A stretch of 64,000 nucleotides of DNA from Nonomuraea coxensis DSM 45129 (GTDB taxonomy: Bacteria > Actinomycetota > Actinomycetes > Streptosporangiales > Streptosporangiaceae), in NCBI RefSeq assembly GCF_019397265.1, contig NZ_CP068985.1, positions 8,464,501 to 8,528,500 on the forward strand. Direction: 5' to 3'. Under the pieces are notes generated by a model. The model ran no database searches, had not been told where the DNA came from, and worked only from the letters and a program-made list of their open reading frames with translations. The translations under genes were made by a program, and so were the position numbers. Positions 26,817-35,686 of this stretch are shown piece by piece. Each line of letters starts with the position of its first letter. The stretch's first letter is position 1.

Positions 26817-28230
26817 GGCTGAAGATCACCCCGGATGCAAGATGCCCGCGGCTCTTGTGGATCATGACTGTTGTCTAGGCAGTCGATCTTCAAGAAACCA
26901 CGGGCGTGCAGAACACTATAGAGATTTCTTCGGATGCGACACTGCTGCTGGGCCTGGAAGGCGTGGCGGTGGTGCGGGTGGAACGCGACGATGACGGCCA
27001 TCGGGTGGTCCACATGATCACTGATGATGAGACGGCACGGGCCTGCCCGGCGTGCGGGGTGTTCGCCACCCGGGTCAAGGAACGTGTGCTCACCTCGCCC
27101 CGCGACCTGTGCGCCGGCGGTGAGACGATCAGCCTGCTGTGGCACAAACGCCGCTGGGTGTGCCGGGAGGAACGCTGTCGGCGCGGATCGTTCACCGAGC
27201 AGGTTCCGCAGGTCGGCGCGAGGATGCGGACCACCGCCAGGTTGCGGCGGGCCTGCGGGCGCAGCGTGGTGGACGGCGGGCGCACCATCTCCCAGGCCGG
27301 GCGTGACCATCGGCTGTCCTGGCCGGTGGCGATGCGCGAGATGCGCGCCTATGCCACCGAGGTGCTGCCCGCCGAGCCGCTGCCGACCTCGGCAATCGGG
27401 ATCGATGAGATCCGGCGGGGCGCTCCCCGCTGGGAACAGGATGCGGCCACCGGCAAGTACCGGCTGATCGCCGACCGATGGCATGTCGGCTTCACCGATC
27501 TGTGCGGGGAGCAAGGGCTGCTCGGCCAGGTCGAAGGCCGCGTGGCGACGTCGGTCACGGCCTGGTTGAACGCCCGGCCCGCCGCATGGCGCAACGCCGT
27601 CTCCTACGTGGCGATCGACATGTGCGCGGTGTTTCGCTCGGCGATCCGCGCCGCGCTGCCACACGCGATCATCGTGGTGGACCATTTCCACCTGGTGCAA
27701 CTGGCCAACGCCAAGCTCGCTGAGCTGCGGCGGCGGCTGACCTGGAAGATGCGCGGACGCCGTGGACGCAAGGGCGACCCCGAATACGACCACCGCCGCC
27801 TGCTGCGCGCCAATGCCGAGGAGTTGACCGCCGAGCAGCGTGCCGTCCTGGAACGCGACGTGGGCAGGATCGGCACCGCCGGCAGGCATCTGCTGGCAGG
27901 CTGGCACGCCAAGGAGAAACTGCGTCACCTGCTCGCGCTGGCCCGGACCAACCCGGCCCGCTCGCGGATCGCCCACCGCCTGCACGCCTTTTTCGCCTGG
28001 TGCGCCGACCACGCCTACCTGCCCGAACTGGTCACCTTGGCCCAGAGCATCGCCGCCTGGTGGGCCGAGATCGAGGCGTTCATCCGCACGGGCATCACCA
28101 ATGCCAAGAGCGAAGGGACCAATCGCGTGATCAAGCTCGAAGCGCGCTGCGCGTACGGCTTCCGCAACACGAGCAATCAACGCCTCCGATCACGCTGCGC
28201 AACCACCCGCTCAAGCCGAAACCGAGCTAT
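26817..28230 (+). mobile_element. ISL3-family insertion splitting the orphan toxin
   Basis: The segment carries one ISL3 transposase and separates two halves of one toxin reading frame. Exact ends were not found: no clear terminal repeats or target duplication could be read, and the right end may have been lost. Confidence 0.6.
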
Positions 28231-28240
28231 CCCCGCGTAA
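26906..28240 (+). CDS. ISL3-family transposase
   Basis: A 444-residue transposase from a GTG start. The N-terminal zinc-binding region has CPACGVFATRVKE and CREERCRRGSF, followed by a helix-turn-helix. The catalytic core has IGIDEIRRG, YVAIDMCAVFR and VVDHFHLVQLAN, and the terminal Glu in NAKSEGTNRVIKLEARCAYG. The C-terminal end SSRNRAIPA differs from the usual ISL3 tail, so the last residues may come from flanking DNA. It is otherwise complete and may be active. Confidence 0.85.
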   Translation: MQNTIEISSDATLLLGLEGVAVVRVERDDDGHRVVHMITDDETARACPACGVFATRVKERVLTSPRDLCAGGETISLLWHKRRWVCREERCRRGSFTEQVPQVGARMRTTARLRRACGRSVVDGGRTISQAGRDHRLSWPVAMREMRAYATEVLPAEPLPTSAIGIDEIRRGAPRWEQDAATGKYRLIADRWHVGFTDLCGEQGLLGQVEGRVATSVTAWLNARPAAWRNAVSYVAIDMCAVFRSAIRAALPHAIIVVDHFHLVQLANAKLAELRRRLTWKMRGRRGRKGDPEYDHRRLLRANAEELTAEQRAVLERDVGRIGTAGRHLLAGWHAKEKLRHLLALARTNPARSRIAHRLHAFFAWCADHAYLPELVTLAQSIAAWWAEIEAFIRTGITNAKSEGTNRVIKLEARCAYGFRNTSNQRLRSRCATTRSSRNRAIPA

Positions 28241-28565
28241 GTTCGATGACCCCTTTAAGGTCGGCAAGCGGCAATTCGATGGAAAGCACTTCGTGGACGA
28301 GGTCGAGACTTGGTACGAAGCTAAGTCGGGCACGTTCTGGGAGCAGGTTCTCAAGGACCACAAGAGGATGGAATCCTTCAAGGGCAAGATGGGTGAGGCG
28401 GTCAAGATCGCCAGGGAGAACAATGCAAGATTCGAGATCATCTCCGAAAAGGCTATTCCGGAGAGTATCAAGCAGTGGCTGACGAAGAAGGGGATTCCAT
28501 TCCGAGAGGAGGCGCGCGCCACACCGCCGCCGCAAACCGGGCCCATGAAGTACAGTGCCGACTGA
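28241..28565 (+). pseudogene. C-terminal half of the split nuclease-like toxin
   Basis: In the frame entering from the IS the sequence reads FDDPFKVGKRQFDG, then VETWYEAKSGTFWEQVLKD and a helical tail ending PMKYSAD. The FDG ... WYEAKSG arrangement (acidic residue, then E-x-K) matches the core of PD-(D/E)XK nucleases used as polymorphic toxins. Together with the N-terminal half at 26640-26810 it would form one domain. The gene is inactive as it stands. A GTG at 28293 could start a shorter product but would lack the first acidic motif. Confidence 0.7.
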
Positions 28566-28653
28566 CATCCGATAATCTATTATGATCTTCTGACGGGCGG
28601 CCCGCAACCGGATCGCCCGTTGGGGGATTCTCACCGACTCTGGCAAGGGAAAA

Positions 28654-29076
28654 ATGAGCCGCGACATCATGATCAGCCTGCAGTTCGAACACGATGTGGA
28701 CTTCGAGGAAGTCCTCGAACGGCTTGCCAAGACGGGTTGGGAGTTTGTCCGCGAGGAAAACTCTCTCTGGTATATGACCGACTTCGACTGGAAGGAACTG
28801 CCGCTTGACGGCCTAACCCAGGCAAAACTCGACATGCGCGCCGCATACGAAGCCGGAGAGACGACAGGAATGACTGTCAGGCTGCCTGGCGGAGAATTCT
28901 ATGCGAACGTGATGTTTCATGAGGACAGGAGGTCGGTCTCGCTTATCCCCCTGCTGGATTATCGCACCATCGAGCGCTCGCCCGAGTTCGTGGACCTCGG
29001 ATGGTACCTCGAGAATTTCCGCCGACCGTTCCGGGATTTCACGATCCTGAGCACGGAGGCGAGCGACCATCGGTAA
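28654..29076 (+). CDS. Candidate immunity protein for the nuclease-like toxin
   Basis: A 140-residue soluble acidic protein beginning MSRDIMISLQFEHDVDFEEV, with no signal peptide or membrane segment. AAGGGAAA precedes the ATG. It lies 88 bases after the toxin stop, where immunity genes are found, and shares the lower G+C of the cassette. No family was recognised, so the role rests on position alone. It appears intact although its toxin is broken. Confidence 0.55.
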   Translation: MSRDIMISLQFEHDVDFEEVLERLAKTGWEFVREENSLWYMTDFDWKELPLDGLTQAKLDMRAAYEAGETTGMTVRLPGGEFYANVMFHEDRRSVSLIPLLDYRTIERSPEFVDLGWYLENFRRPFRDFTILSTEASDHR

Positions 29077-29215
29077 CCAGCTGCATAGGCAGCCGCAGAG
29101 CCGAGCTTAGCCGACTCTTCGAAGTTGATCGAGATTTGACGCCTCGCCTGGCCCAGAAGGCCTGAGAGGGCTCGCGGCTCTCGATGATTCGTCTTGTGGT
29201 CGAAGCAAGATGATC

Positions 29216-29711
29216 ACAGCAGAGCATAGTCAACGACACGACGCTGCTGCTCGGCCTGAGCGGGATAACCGTGACGAAGCTCGTCGCCGCAGGTAATGAG
29301 GCACACGACGGGCCGGTGGTGCACCTGACCACCGCCGATGAACGCGCCCGATGCTGCCCCGAATGTGGGACGGCCGCAGCCCGGTTGAAGGAAGGGATAA
29401 CCACCCGTCCACGAGACCAGCCAGCGGCGGGCCGGTGGTGTGCGCTGCGCTGGCGTCAACGGCGCTGGCGCTGCGACCAGGCATCCTGCCCCCGGAAGAC
29501 GTTCACTGAGCAGGTGCCGCAGATCCCCGCCGGCTCCCGCCTCACGCTGCGATTACGCCAGGCCAGCGGCGCCGTGGTGGCCGATGGCGGGCGGATGATG
29601 ATCCAGTCGGTACGCGATCACGGGATCTCCTGGCCGATCACATCAGCGGCGTTCACCGAGCACGCCCGCCGGGTGCTGCCCGCCCTGGTCGCGACCAGGG
29701 GTGAACGCTAA
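29216..29711 (+). pseudogene. Truncated ISL3-family transposase
   Basis: About 160 residues of the N-terminal part, starting in NDTTLLLGLSGITV, with the zinc-binding CCPECGTAAARLKE and CDQASCPRKTFTEQ, then RQASGAVVADGG. It stops at a TAA at 29711 before the catalytic core. It is related to, but clearly different from, the transposase at 26906. The following ~220 bp contain a short frame ending in HVVQALEDKYPKARHI that may be part of another transposase. Confidence 0.75.
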
Positions 29712-29995
29712 CGGGCACACCCGACTGTGGTCGTCGGAGGACGGAGGGCTGGCGCGCGTTCCTGCACGGCCTGGTCGCCTATGGGAGTGAGGCTGGCGGT
29801 GCCGGGCTGTAATGCCGGGTGGCGCGGTGTTCGAGCAGCCCGGCGTCGAGTCCGTTGACGCACAGCGCCGGCATGTGGTGCAGGCGCTGGAGGACAAGTA
29901 TCCCAAGGCTCGGCACATCTAGACGAGGCCCATGACGACATCCTGAGCCTCGCTGTCTATGTGAGGAGTACATCAATAGAAAAAAGAACCACGGA

Positions 29996-30499
29996 ATGGA
30001 GTGCGGCTGCGATCTGGATCCCGACAGTTACTGGAGAGGATTCCGGAGCGGCAACGACCCATCTCTCTTCTTTCCGAGTCCGCACGGTGCGCACATCAAG
30101 GGGCCTGGAGACTTCCCCTTTCCGATCAAGACATATAACGAGATCTATCCGAGCGGACGGGGCATCATTGCCGATCTGGACGAGAACGGCATCGTGACGA
30201 TGGCTGTAGAAAAGGCGGATGACACCCCTCGCGGCAGTGAGATGTTCGGAAACGCCATGAAGTATTTCGGGGGTGATGTTAAGGGAGTCAAGGCCTATTG
30301 GCAGAACGGCGACAAACTCAGGGATAATCTGGACTCGTTCAACGCGGCGATCCGGTCGGGCATGTCTCTTGATGACGCCGCACGTGCGACATTCACTGGA
30401 AAGATGGCGGGACGCCATGGATTTACGCGCAGCGTCGAATTCGTAGAGCTGCGCGGAAATCACGGAGAATACACGAACGTGGGCGTGATTTTCCGGTAG
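29996..30499 (+). CDS. Orphan polymorphic-toxin C-terminal domain (activity unknown)
   Basis: A 167-residue frame of lower G+C. It begins MECGCDLDPDSYWRGF and contains GDFPFPIKTYNEIYPSGRG, MFGNAMKYFGGDVKG, AYWQNGDKLRDNLDSFNAA, SGMSLDDAARATFTGKMAG and HGEYTNVGVIF. The last segments follow a pattern I associate with C-terminal domains of bacterial polymorphic toxins, but I cannot assign an enzymatic activity. The coding frame continues upstream of the ATG for at least ~15 codons without an RHS core, so this tip has been cut from its carrier. It is followed by a small gene in the immunity position. Confidence 0.55.
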   Translation: MECGCDLDPDSYWRGFRSGNDPSLFFPSPHGAHIKGPGDFPFPIKTYNEIYPSGRGIIADLDENGIVTMAVEKADDTPRGSEMFGNAMKYFGGDVKGVKAYWQNGDKLRDNLDSFNAAIRSGMSLDDAARATFTGKMAGRHGFTRSVEFVELRGNHGEYTNVGVIFR

Positions 30500-30611
30500 G
30501 TCTGGGTTGTGTGAGATAATGGCTCACGTCTAACCAGCGGGCGACTCGAAGACCGCGCTCTCGAGTTGCCCGCTGTCCATCCGCAGGATTTTCGAGAAAG
30601 ATGGTCATAGT

Positions 30612-30878
30612 ATGTCGGACTGGCGCAACGATGCGGTCGTGTCAGTTGTCAATGCCAAGGCGAACGGCATGAGCGCCACCGCGCTCATGCACTATGTTCA
30701 AGAACTCCTTGGCGAAAGGTTCGGGCCGGTCGCGGCCACAGCGGTTCTCAACGAAGCCTTTGGGATTCCGGTCTACGTCATGCAGCGGGCCTTGGGGTGG
30801 CACGGATTTGGACAAGGGGGCAACATGACAGATGGCGAACTTGAGGGGTTGCTCGCTCCCTGGCTGTACAGAGGCTGA
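30612..30878 (+). CDS. Candidate immunity protein of the third toxin cassette
   Basis: An 88-residue helical protein (VSVVNAKANGMSATALMHYV then LLGERFGPVAATAVLNEAFG) lying 113 bases after the orphan toxin domain in the same orientation. No family was recognised. Size, position and base composition match the other immunity genes of this locus, so immunity is inferred. Confidence 0.5.
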   Translation: MSDWRNDAVVSVVNAKANGMSATALMHYVQELLGERFGPVAATAVLNEAFGIPVYVMQRALGWHGFGQGGNMTDGELEGLLAPWLYRG

Positions 30879-31160
30879 AAGGTCAAAGTGTCACGATGGG
30901 GCTGGTTGGGTGATCAGACCGGTGCGAGTCATCCCGTTCCTGATCGCCCTGCTGACAGTGATTGCAGTCCGCCACGTCAGCTTGGCACGCATTCCCTGGC
31001 CGGCCCACCAGGGTGATTTCAATGTCGCCCATCTGGGGCGATCGTTCCCTTGTGTCCGAATCGGTCGCCGTTACGTAGCGTGACGCCGAAACAAAGATGA
31101 CCTTCTGTCTGTGATCATGGGAGTTCTCACGCTTCCACATCACCTACAAGAAGGCCATCG

Positions 31161-32108
31161 GTGTCAGTTTCTCACGCCCGTACCGATGTTGGATCACTGC
31201 TGGAGATGCTGGCAGGCATCACCGATCCATGTGACCCACGCGGGATCCGGCATCCGCTGGGGGCCGTGCTGGGAGTCGCCGTGGTGACGACGCTGGCCGG
31301 CGCCGCCAACTATCGGGAACTGGGTTCGACGGCCGCTGACCTGCCGCAGACCCTGCTCGGCCTGCTGGGCGCGCGCCGGCATCGACTCGGCCCGTACCTC
31401 GCCCCCAGCGCGGCCACCCTGCGACGCGTGCTGATCAGCGTGGACGCGGGCGAACTCGACGCCGCAGTAGGCGCATGGCTGCGTGCGCACGCGTCCTGCG
31501 ATGAGCAAGGGTGGGCGATCGCGCTGGACGGCAAGGACCTTCACGGCAGTTGGAACTCCGACGGGCGACTGGTGCTGTTCTCGGCGATGGCACACCGCGG
31601 GGACGGCCGGGACGCCGTGGTACTCGGGCAGATCACCGTCCCCGAGGGCACCACCGAGACCACTCAGATCTGCTCCCTGCTGGCCGGCATCGACATCGCC
31701 GGAGCGCTGGTCACCGCCGACGCGGCGCACACCTGCGCCACCACCGCCCGCGACCTGGTCGAAAAGCATCACGCCGATTATCTGCTGACGATCAAGGGCA
31801 ACCGGTCATCCCTGTATGCCGCCGCCCTGGCGCTGGGATGCGAACTGATCGCCGAAGACCCCGCTCACGTGAGCACCGAACGGGGACACGGGCGGATCAA
31901 CCGGTGGACCACCTGGGCCACCGACATCACCGGCGATGGCATCGGCCTGCCGTATGCCGCCCGCCTGGCGGTCATCCGCCGTGATGTGGCCGACCTGGCA
32001 GGCCAGCCCCGCAGCAAGCAGGTCGTCATCGTGGTCACCAGCCGCGTCCACCTGTCGGCGGCAGAGATCGCCGCCCACGGCCCCGCCCCGTCATGGCGGT
32101 GGGCATGA
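31161..32108 (+). pseudogene. ISAs1-family transposase, 3'-truncated
   Basis: A 315-residue frame from a GTG start. The ISAs1 N-terminal associated domain (DPRGIRHPLGAVLGVAVVTT) and the first catalytic segments are present: AIALDGKDLHGSW, LVTADAAHTCATT and YLLTIKGNRSSLY. It then breaks off at HGPAPSWRWA, before the C-terminal region that carries the last catalytic acidic residue in full-length ISAs1 transposases. The break coincides with the 5' end of another truncated gene, indicating a deletion junction near 32090-32110. Confidence 0.75.
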
Positions 32109-32109
32109 C

Positions 32110-32556
32110 CGGCCCGACGCTCGACGGCCCGACTTCGACCCCGGCACCTGGCTCCTGGACAAGATCGACACCCGCGAGCGGATCCTGACCGGCCAGGCCG
32201 AGCAGACCCAGGCGGAGATCGACACTCTGACCGCGCGTCTGGGCGAACTCAGCGAGCAGGTCGAGCACCTGCGGATCAGCCGCAAGACACTCATCTCCCT
32301 CGCCGAGGAGGATCCCGCCCCGGCCGAGCCGGCCGGGGCGCCGCCGGCTGTCCCCGATCATCCCGCCTACCGGCAGATTCTCACCGTCTTCGGTGAGGTC
32401 GGCGGTTCTCTGCGCGCCCGTGACCTGGCTATGGCGATAAACCTGCCGCTGACGCAGAACGCCATCCAGAACGTCCGCACCAAGCTCAAACGCCTGGCCG
32501 GCCGCGGCATCCTCATCGAGACCGAGCCGGGATTGTTCACCCGGCCGCGCTCATAG
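32110..32556 (+). pseudogene. 5'-truncated winged-helix-like conserved protein
   Basis: From about DRPDARRPDFDPGTWLLD the frame encodes a coiled coil (QTQAEIDTLTARLGELSEQ) and a winged-helix-like C-terminus (GGSLRARDLAMAINLPL then KLKRLAGRGILIETEPGLF). This pattern recurs in actinomycete proteins found near insertion sequences. No start codon exists in frame before the coding pattern begins, and the upstream bases belong to the truncated transposase. The first codons have been lost. Confidence 0.55.
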
Positions 32557-32649
32557 CCCGAGCAGCGAGCCTCCGGCCAGCCGACCTATCCCACTCCCAG
32601 CGACGAAAGGGACATCAGCTCGCGGAACGCACTCTCATGGCATCAGGGA

Positions 32650-33690
32650 CCCGCACTTCGACGGCATCCTCGATGCGGACATGCCGACCTTCGAGCAGTA
32701 CGCCCGCCACAACTACGCCACCCGGCTCGGCGCCGTCCCCCACCCAGCGCCTGGACTATCTGGCCGAGGCGGAGCGGCACGTCTTTCCGTTCTTCGGGCA
32801 CCTGCCACTGGATCGGCTCACTCGTCGTGTGCTGCGGGAATGGGTGGAATGGATGCTCACAAAACCATCCGCGCGCAACGAACACCAGCCGAGCCGGCCC
32901 CTTTCGGATGAGCAGGCGGCACGCCGATGGGCACAGGGCCGCGACATCACGGTCAAGAAGACGGGACGCGTACCGCCCGGCGTGCTGCGGCAGTGGCGGG
33001 AGGCAGGCTCACCCAAACCCGCACCACCAAGCCCGAGGACGCTCTCGCCGGCCGCCGTGGAACGGATCTACCGAGGCGCGATCAAGCCGGTCTTCCGAGC
33101 CGCCACGCAACAGGGCGAGGGCGGTGAACCACCGCTGCAGGCCTCCTCTCCCCTGCGAGGGCCTTCGCCTGCCGCCCGGCGCCGTGACCGCGCGGCCCAT
33201 CTTGTACGGGCCCGAGCTGGGCGTCTACCTCCGGGTGGTCCACGACCTCGACCCCCAGACCGCCTTGTTCGTCCTAACCGAAACGGTCACCGGCCTGCGC
33301 TGGGGCGAGATCGCCGGACTTCATGTCTCCGGCCTGGATCCGGTCGGCGGCCTGATCCACGTTACCCAGACCTACGCCTACCTGCTGAACGAGACGACCG
33401 GCCGCAAGCGATGGCAGCTCAGGCCCTATCCGAAAGGCAAGAAGCAGCGCGAGGTGCCCATCTGCCACCAACTGGCCATGCTTCTGGCACGCCACGCGGA
33501 CGGTAAGCGCCCCAACCAGCCCCTCTTCCAGAGAAGCGGAGGCCGCTGCATCGACTACGCCAACCAGCGCAACACCCTGCTCCAACCCGCCCTCGAACTC
33601 GCCCGCCAGCGCGGCCTGGCCAAACACATCAGAACCCGATCACGGGTAACGAAGCTCCGCTTCGCACCCGCGCCTGCTGGAAACCTCATC
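32650..33690 (+). pseudogene. Tyrosine-type integrase, frameshifted and truncated
   Basis: The sequence runs through three frames. ADMPTFEQYARHNYATRLG comes first, then LDYLAEAERHVFPFFGHLPL and REWVEWMLTKPSARNEHQ (core-binding domain). From ~33190 the catalytic domain follows: TALFVLTETVTGLRWGEIAG (first Arg), KGKKQREVPICHQLA and NTLLQPALELARQRGLAKH. The frame ends in unrelated residues before the HxxR and Tyr motifs. At least two frameshifts and a lost C-terminus make it non-functional. It may be the integrase of the tRNA-Lys island. Confidence 0.75.
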
Positions 33691-34150
33691 CATCCGGTTC
33701 GAAGGAGGCGCTGTGCCTCAGCGTCCTGCTCGACGCCCGCTACGGCTGGCGCACCGCGCCGGTGATCCTCGCCCTGATCTGCGGGTGGCGGTGATCCTCC
33801 CTGCACGTGTTGGTCGTGCGCCGCCGCGCGGTGTCCAGTTAGGCAGTGGATCCGCCACCTGTCGGCGATGCCCGCGCATGGCGGCTCCGCTGTCGAAGCT
33901 GACGTCCGCCGGATTGCGACCTGGCCGCTAGTCACGTCTTGCCATTCCAGCGGAATGACAAGACCTATCCGAATGGCTACAAATAGTTACACTCGCCGAA
34001 TGAACGAATTTCGTCCCTCGTTGATCGCGCCGCTGCCGGGCATCTGAGATATACCTGTACGTCACAACACGGAGACGTTCTGTTGCAAGCCATGGGTCCT
34101 TACGAGGGAGTTGGACGCAGCACCCCTGACGAACATGGAGACTTGTCGAT
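33691..34150. other. Upstream region of the Wadjet operon
   Basis: No gene was supported. The part from about 33950 to 34090 is distinctly A/T-rich for this genome and probably holds the promoter of the jet operon. A ribosome site GGAGAC lies before the ATG at 34151. Confidence 0.45.
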
Positions 34151-35686
34151 ATGACGTCCCCGTCTCAGGAGCACCAGCCGTTCGCACACCTGAGCGCTCC
34201 CAACGCGGCCCTGTACCGGGAGGTCCTGCGCGCCTTCGCACGCGCGAAGGAACGTTTCATCGTGCACCTGCGGCCCGAGGACGTGGCCGCCGAGTTGCGG
34301 AGGGACAACGACGACGCGCTCTCGCAGGCGCTGGACAAGCTGCGGGAGTGGGGAAACCTGCGGGCTGACGCCGACACCGGCAGGGTCACGTCCGTGGAGG
34401 ACTTCCACCGCAAGCGGTTCCTGTTCCAACTCACCCCGGCGGGGCAGGCGGCCGAGCAGGCGATCGCGTTCTACGAGGAGGCGATCGGGCAGCGCGGAGC
34501 GCTGCAGTCGGTGGCGCTGGGCGACATCGCCGAGCATCTGCAGTCGCTGGCGGTCCTGGCGCGGGATGCGGATCCCGACCCGGCCAGGGTCCACCTGCTG
34601 CTGCTCTCGCTGACCGAGCGGTTCTCATCGCTGGCCGACAACGCCCAGGCGTTCATGGCCTCGCTGCGTCGCGCGATCGACTTCTCCGACGGCGACGTGG
34701 AGGGGTTCGTCGCCTACAAGGAACGGTTGATCGAGTACATCAACCGCTTCATCGCCGACCTGGCCAACTCCGGGGCGCGCATCGCCAGGCTGCTGTCGGA
34801 GCTGGAGGGGTGCGGGCATGAGGGTCTGCTGCGGCTGGCCGCGCGCCGGGAGGCGGCTGACGCGGTGCCCGACGGGGAGGACGCGGCGGAGGCGTACGGG
34901 AGGGCTGAGAGGCGCGCGTTCGAGTCGTGGCTGAACCGCTGGCGCGGCCTGCGGGACTGGTTCATCTCCGCCGGAGTGGAGCGGCCGTCGCAGGCGCGGC
35001 TGCTGCGCCAGGCGGCGATCACGGCGATCAAGCAGCTCATCGACGCGGTCGGGCTGCTCAACGAGCGGCGGTCCGGACGGTCGGATCGGTCGGCCGACTT
35101 CCGGGCCCTGGCCCGCTGGTTCGCCGAGGCTCCCGACGAGGAAGCGACACACCGGCTGTGGCGGGCGGCGTTCGGGCTGGCCTCCGCGCGGCACCTGACG
35201 GTCACGGCGGCGACCTTGGAGGAGTGGCGGGAGGTGACGGCCGGGACCTCGTGGCAGGAGGCGCCGCCGATCAAGATCTCGCCGCAGCTCCGGCGTACCG
35301 GATCCTATGAGCGGCGCGGCAAGCCCAACCGCGTGGCCGACCGCAGCCAGGCCCGGAGGCTGCTGCTGGAGCAGGCCGAGCGGGAGGCGGCCGAGACGGC
35401 CGCGGCCCGTGCGGCGCTGCGCACCGAAGGCCCGATGCTGCTCTCGGAGCTGGACGTGCTCGATCCGCGGGCGTTCCGGCTGTTCCTAGGGCTGCTGGGG
35501 GACGCGCTGGCGGCCCGGCGCCCCGGGGAGACAGAGGTGAAGACGGTGACCGCTGACGGCTCTATGGAAGTCCGGCTGGCTCTCGTCCCCGACGGTGGCG
35601 AGGTGGAGATCCGCACCGAGGACGGCGTGCTCACCGGGCCGGAGCACGTGGTGGAGATCGTCGATCTGATGGCGGTGGCGCCGTGA
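34151..35686 (+). CDS. jetA: Wadjet JetA (TIGR02677/DUF2397 family)
   Basis: A 511-residue protein whose N-terminus FAHLSAPNAALYREVLRAFA and LHLRPEDVAAELRRDNDD match the TIGR02677 family, the kleisin-like subunit of actinobacterial Wadjet systems. Winged-helix ends with a helical middle are expected, and the C-terminus EVEIRTEDGVLTGPEHVVEI also fits. JetA joins two JetC heads, and together with JetB and JetD forms an SMC-type complex that extrudes and cleaves small circular plasmids. First gene of a four-gene operon; its stop overlaps the jetB start by 4 bases. Confidence 0.9.
   Translation: MTSPSQEHQPFAHLSAPNAALYREVLRAFARAKERFIVHLRPEDVAAELRRDNDDALSQALDKLREWGNLRADADTGRVTSVEDFHRKRFLFQLTPAGQAAEQAIAFYEEAIGQRGALQSVALGDIAEHLQSLAVLARDADPDPARVHLLLLSLTERFSSLADNAQAFMASLRRAIDFSDGDVEGFVAYKERLIEYINRFIADLANSGARIARLLSELEGCGHEGLLRLAARREAADAVPDGEDAAEAYGRAERRAFESWLNRWRGLRDWFISAGVERPSQARLLRQAAITAIKQLIDAVGLLNERRSGRSDRSADFRALARWFAEAPDEEATHRLWRAAFGLASARHLTVTAATLEEWREVTAGTSWQEAPPIKISPQLRRTGSYERRGKPNRVADRSQARRLLLEQAEREAAETAAARAALRTEGPMLLSELDVLDPRAFRLFLGLLGDALAARRPGETEVKTVTADGSMEVRLALVPDGGEVEIRTEDGVLTGPEHVVEIVDLMAVAP

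Noticed and set aside
28593..28620. Hairpin ACGGGCG/CGCCCGT between the nuclease-like toxin and its immunity gene, as a terminator
   Set aside because: The 7-bp stem has a 14-base loop and no U-run. Evidence is too weak for a terminator call.
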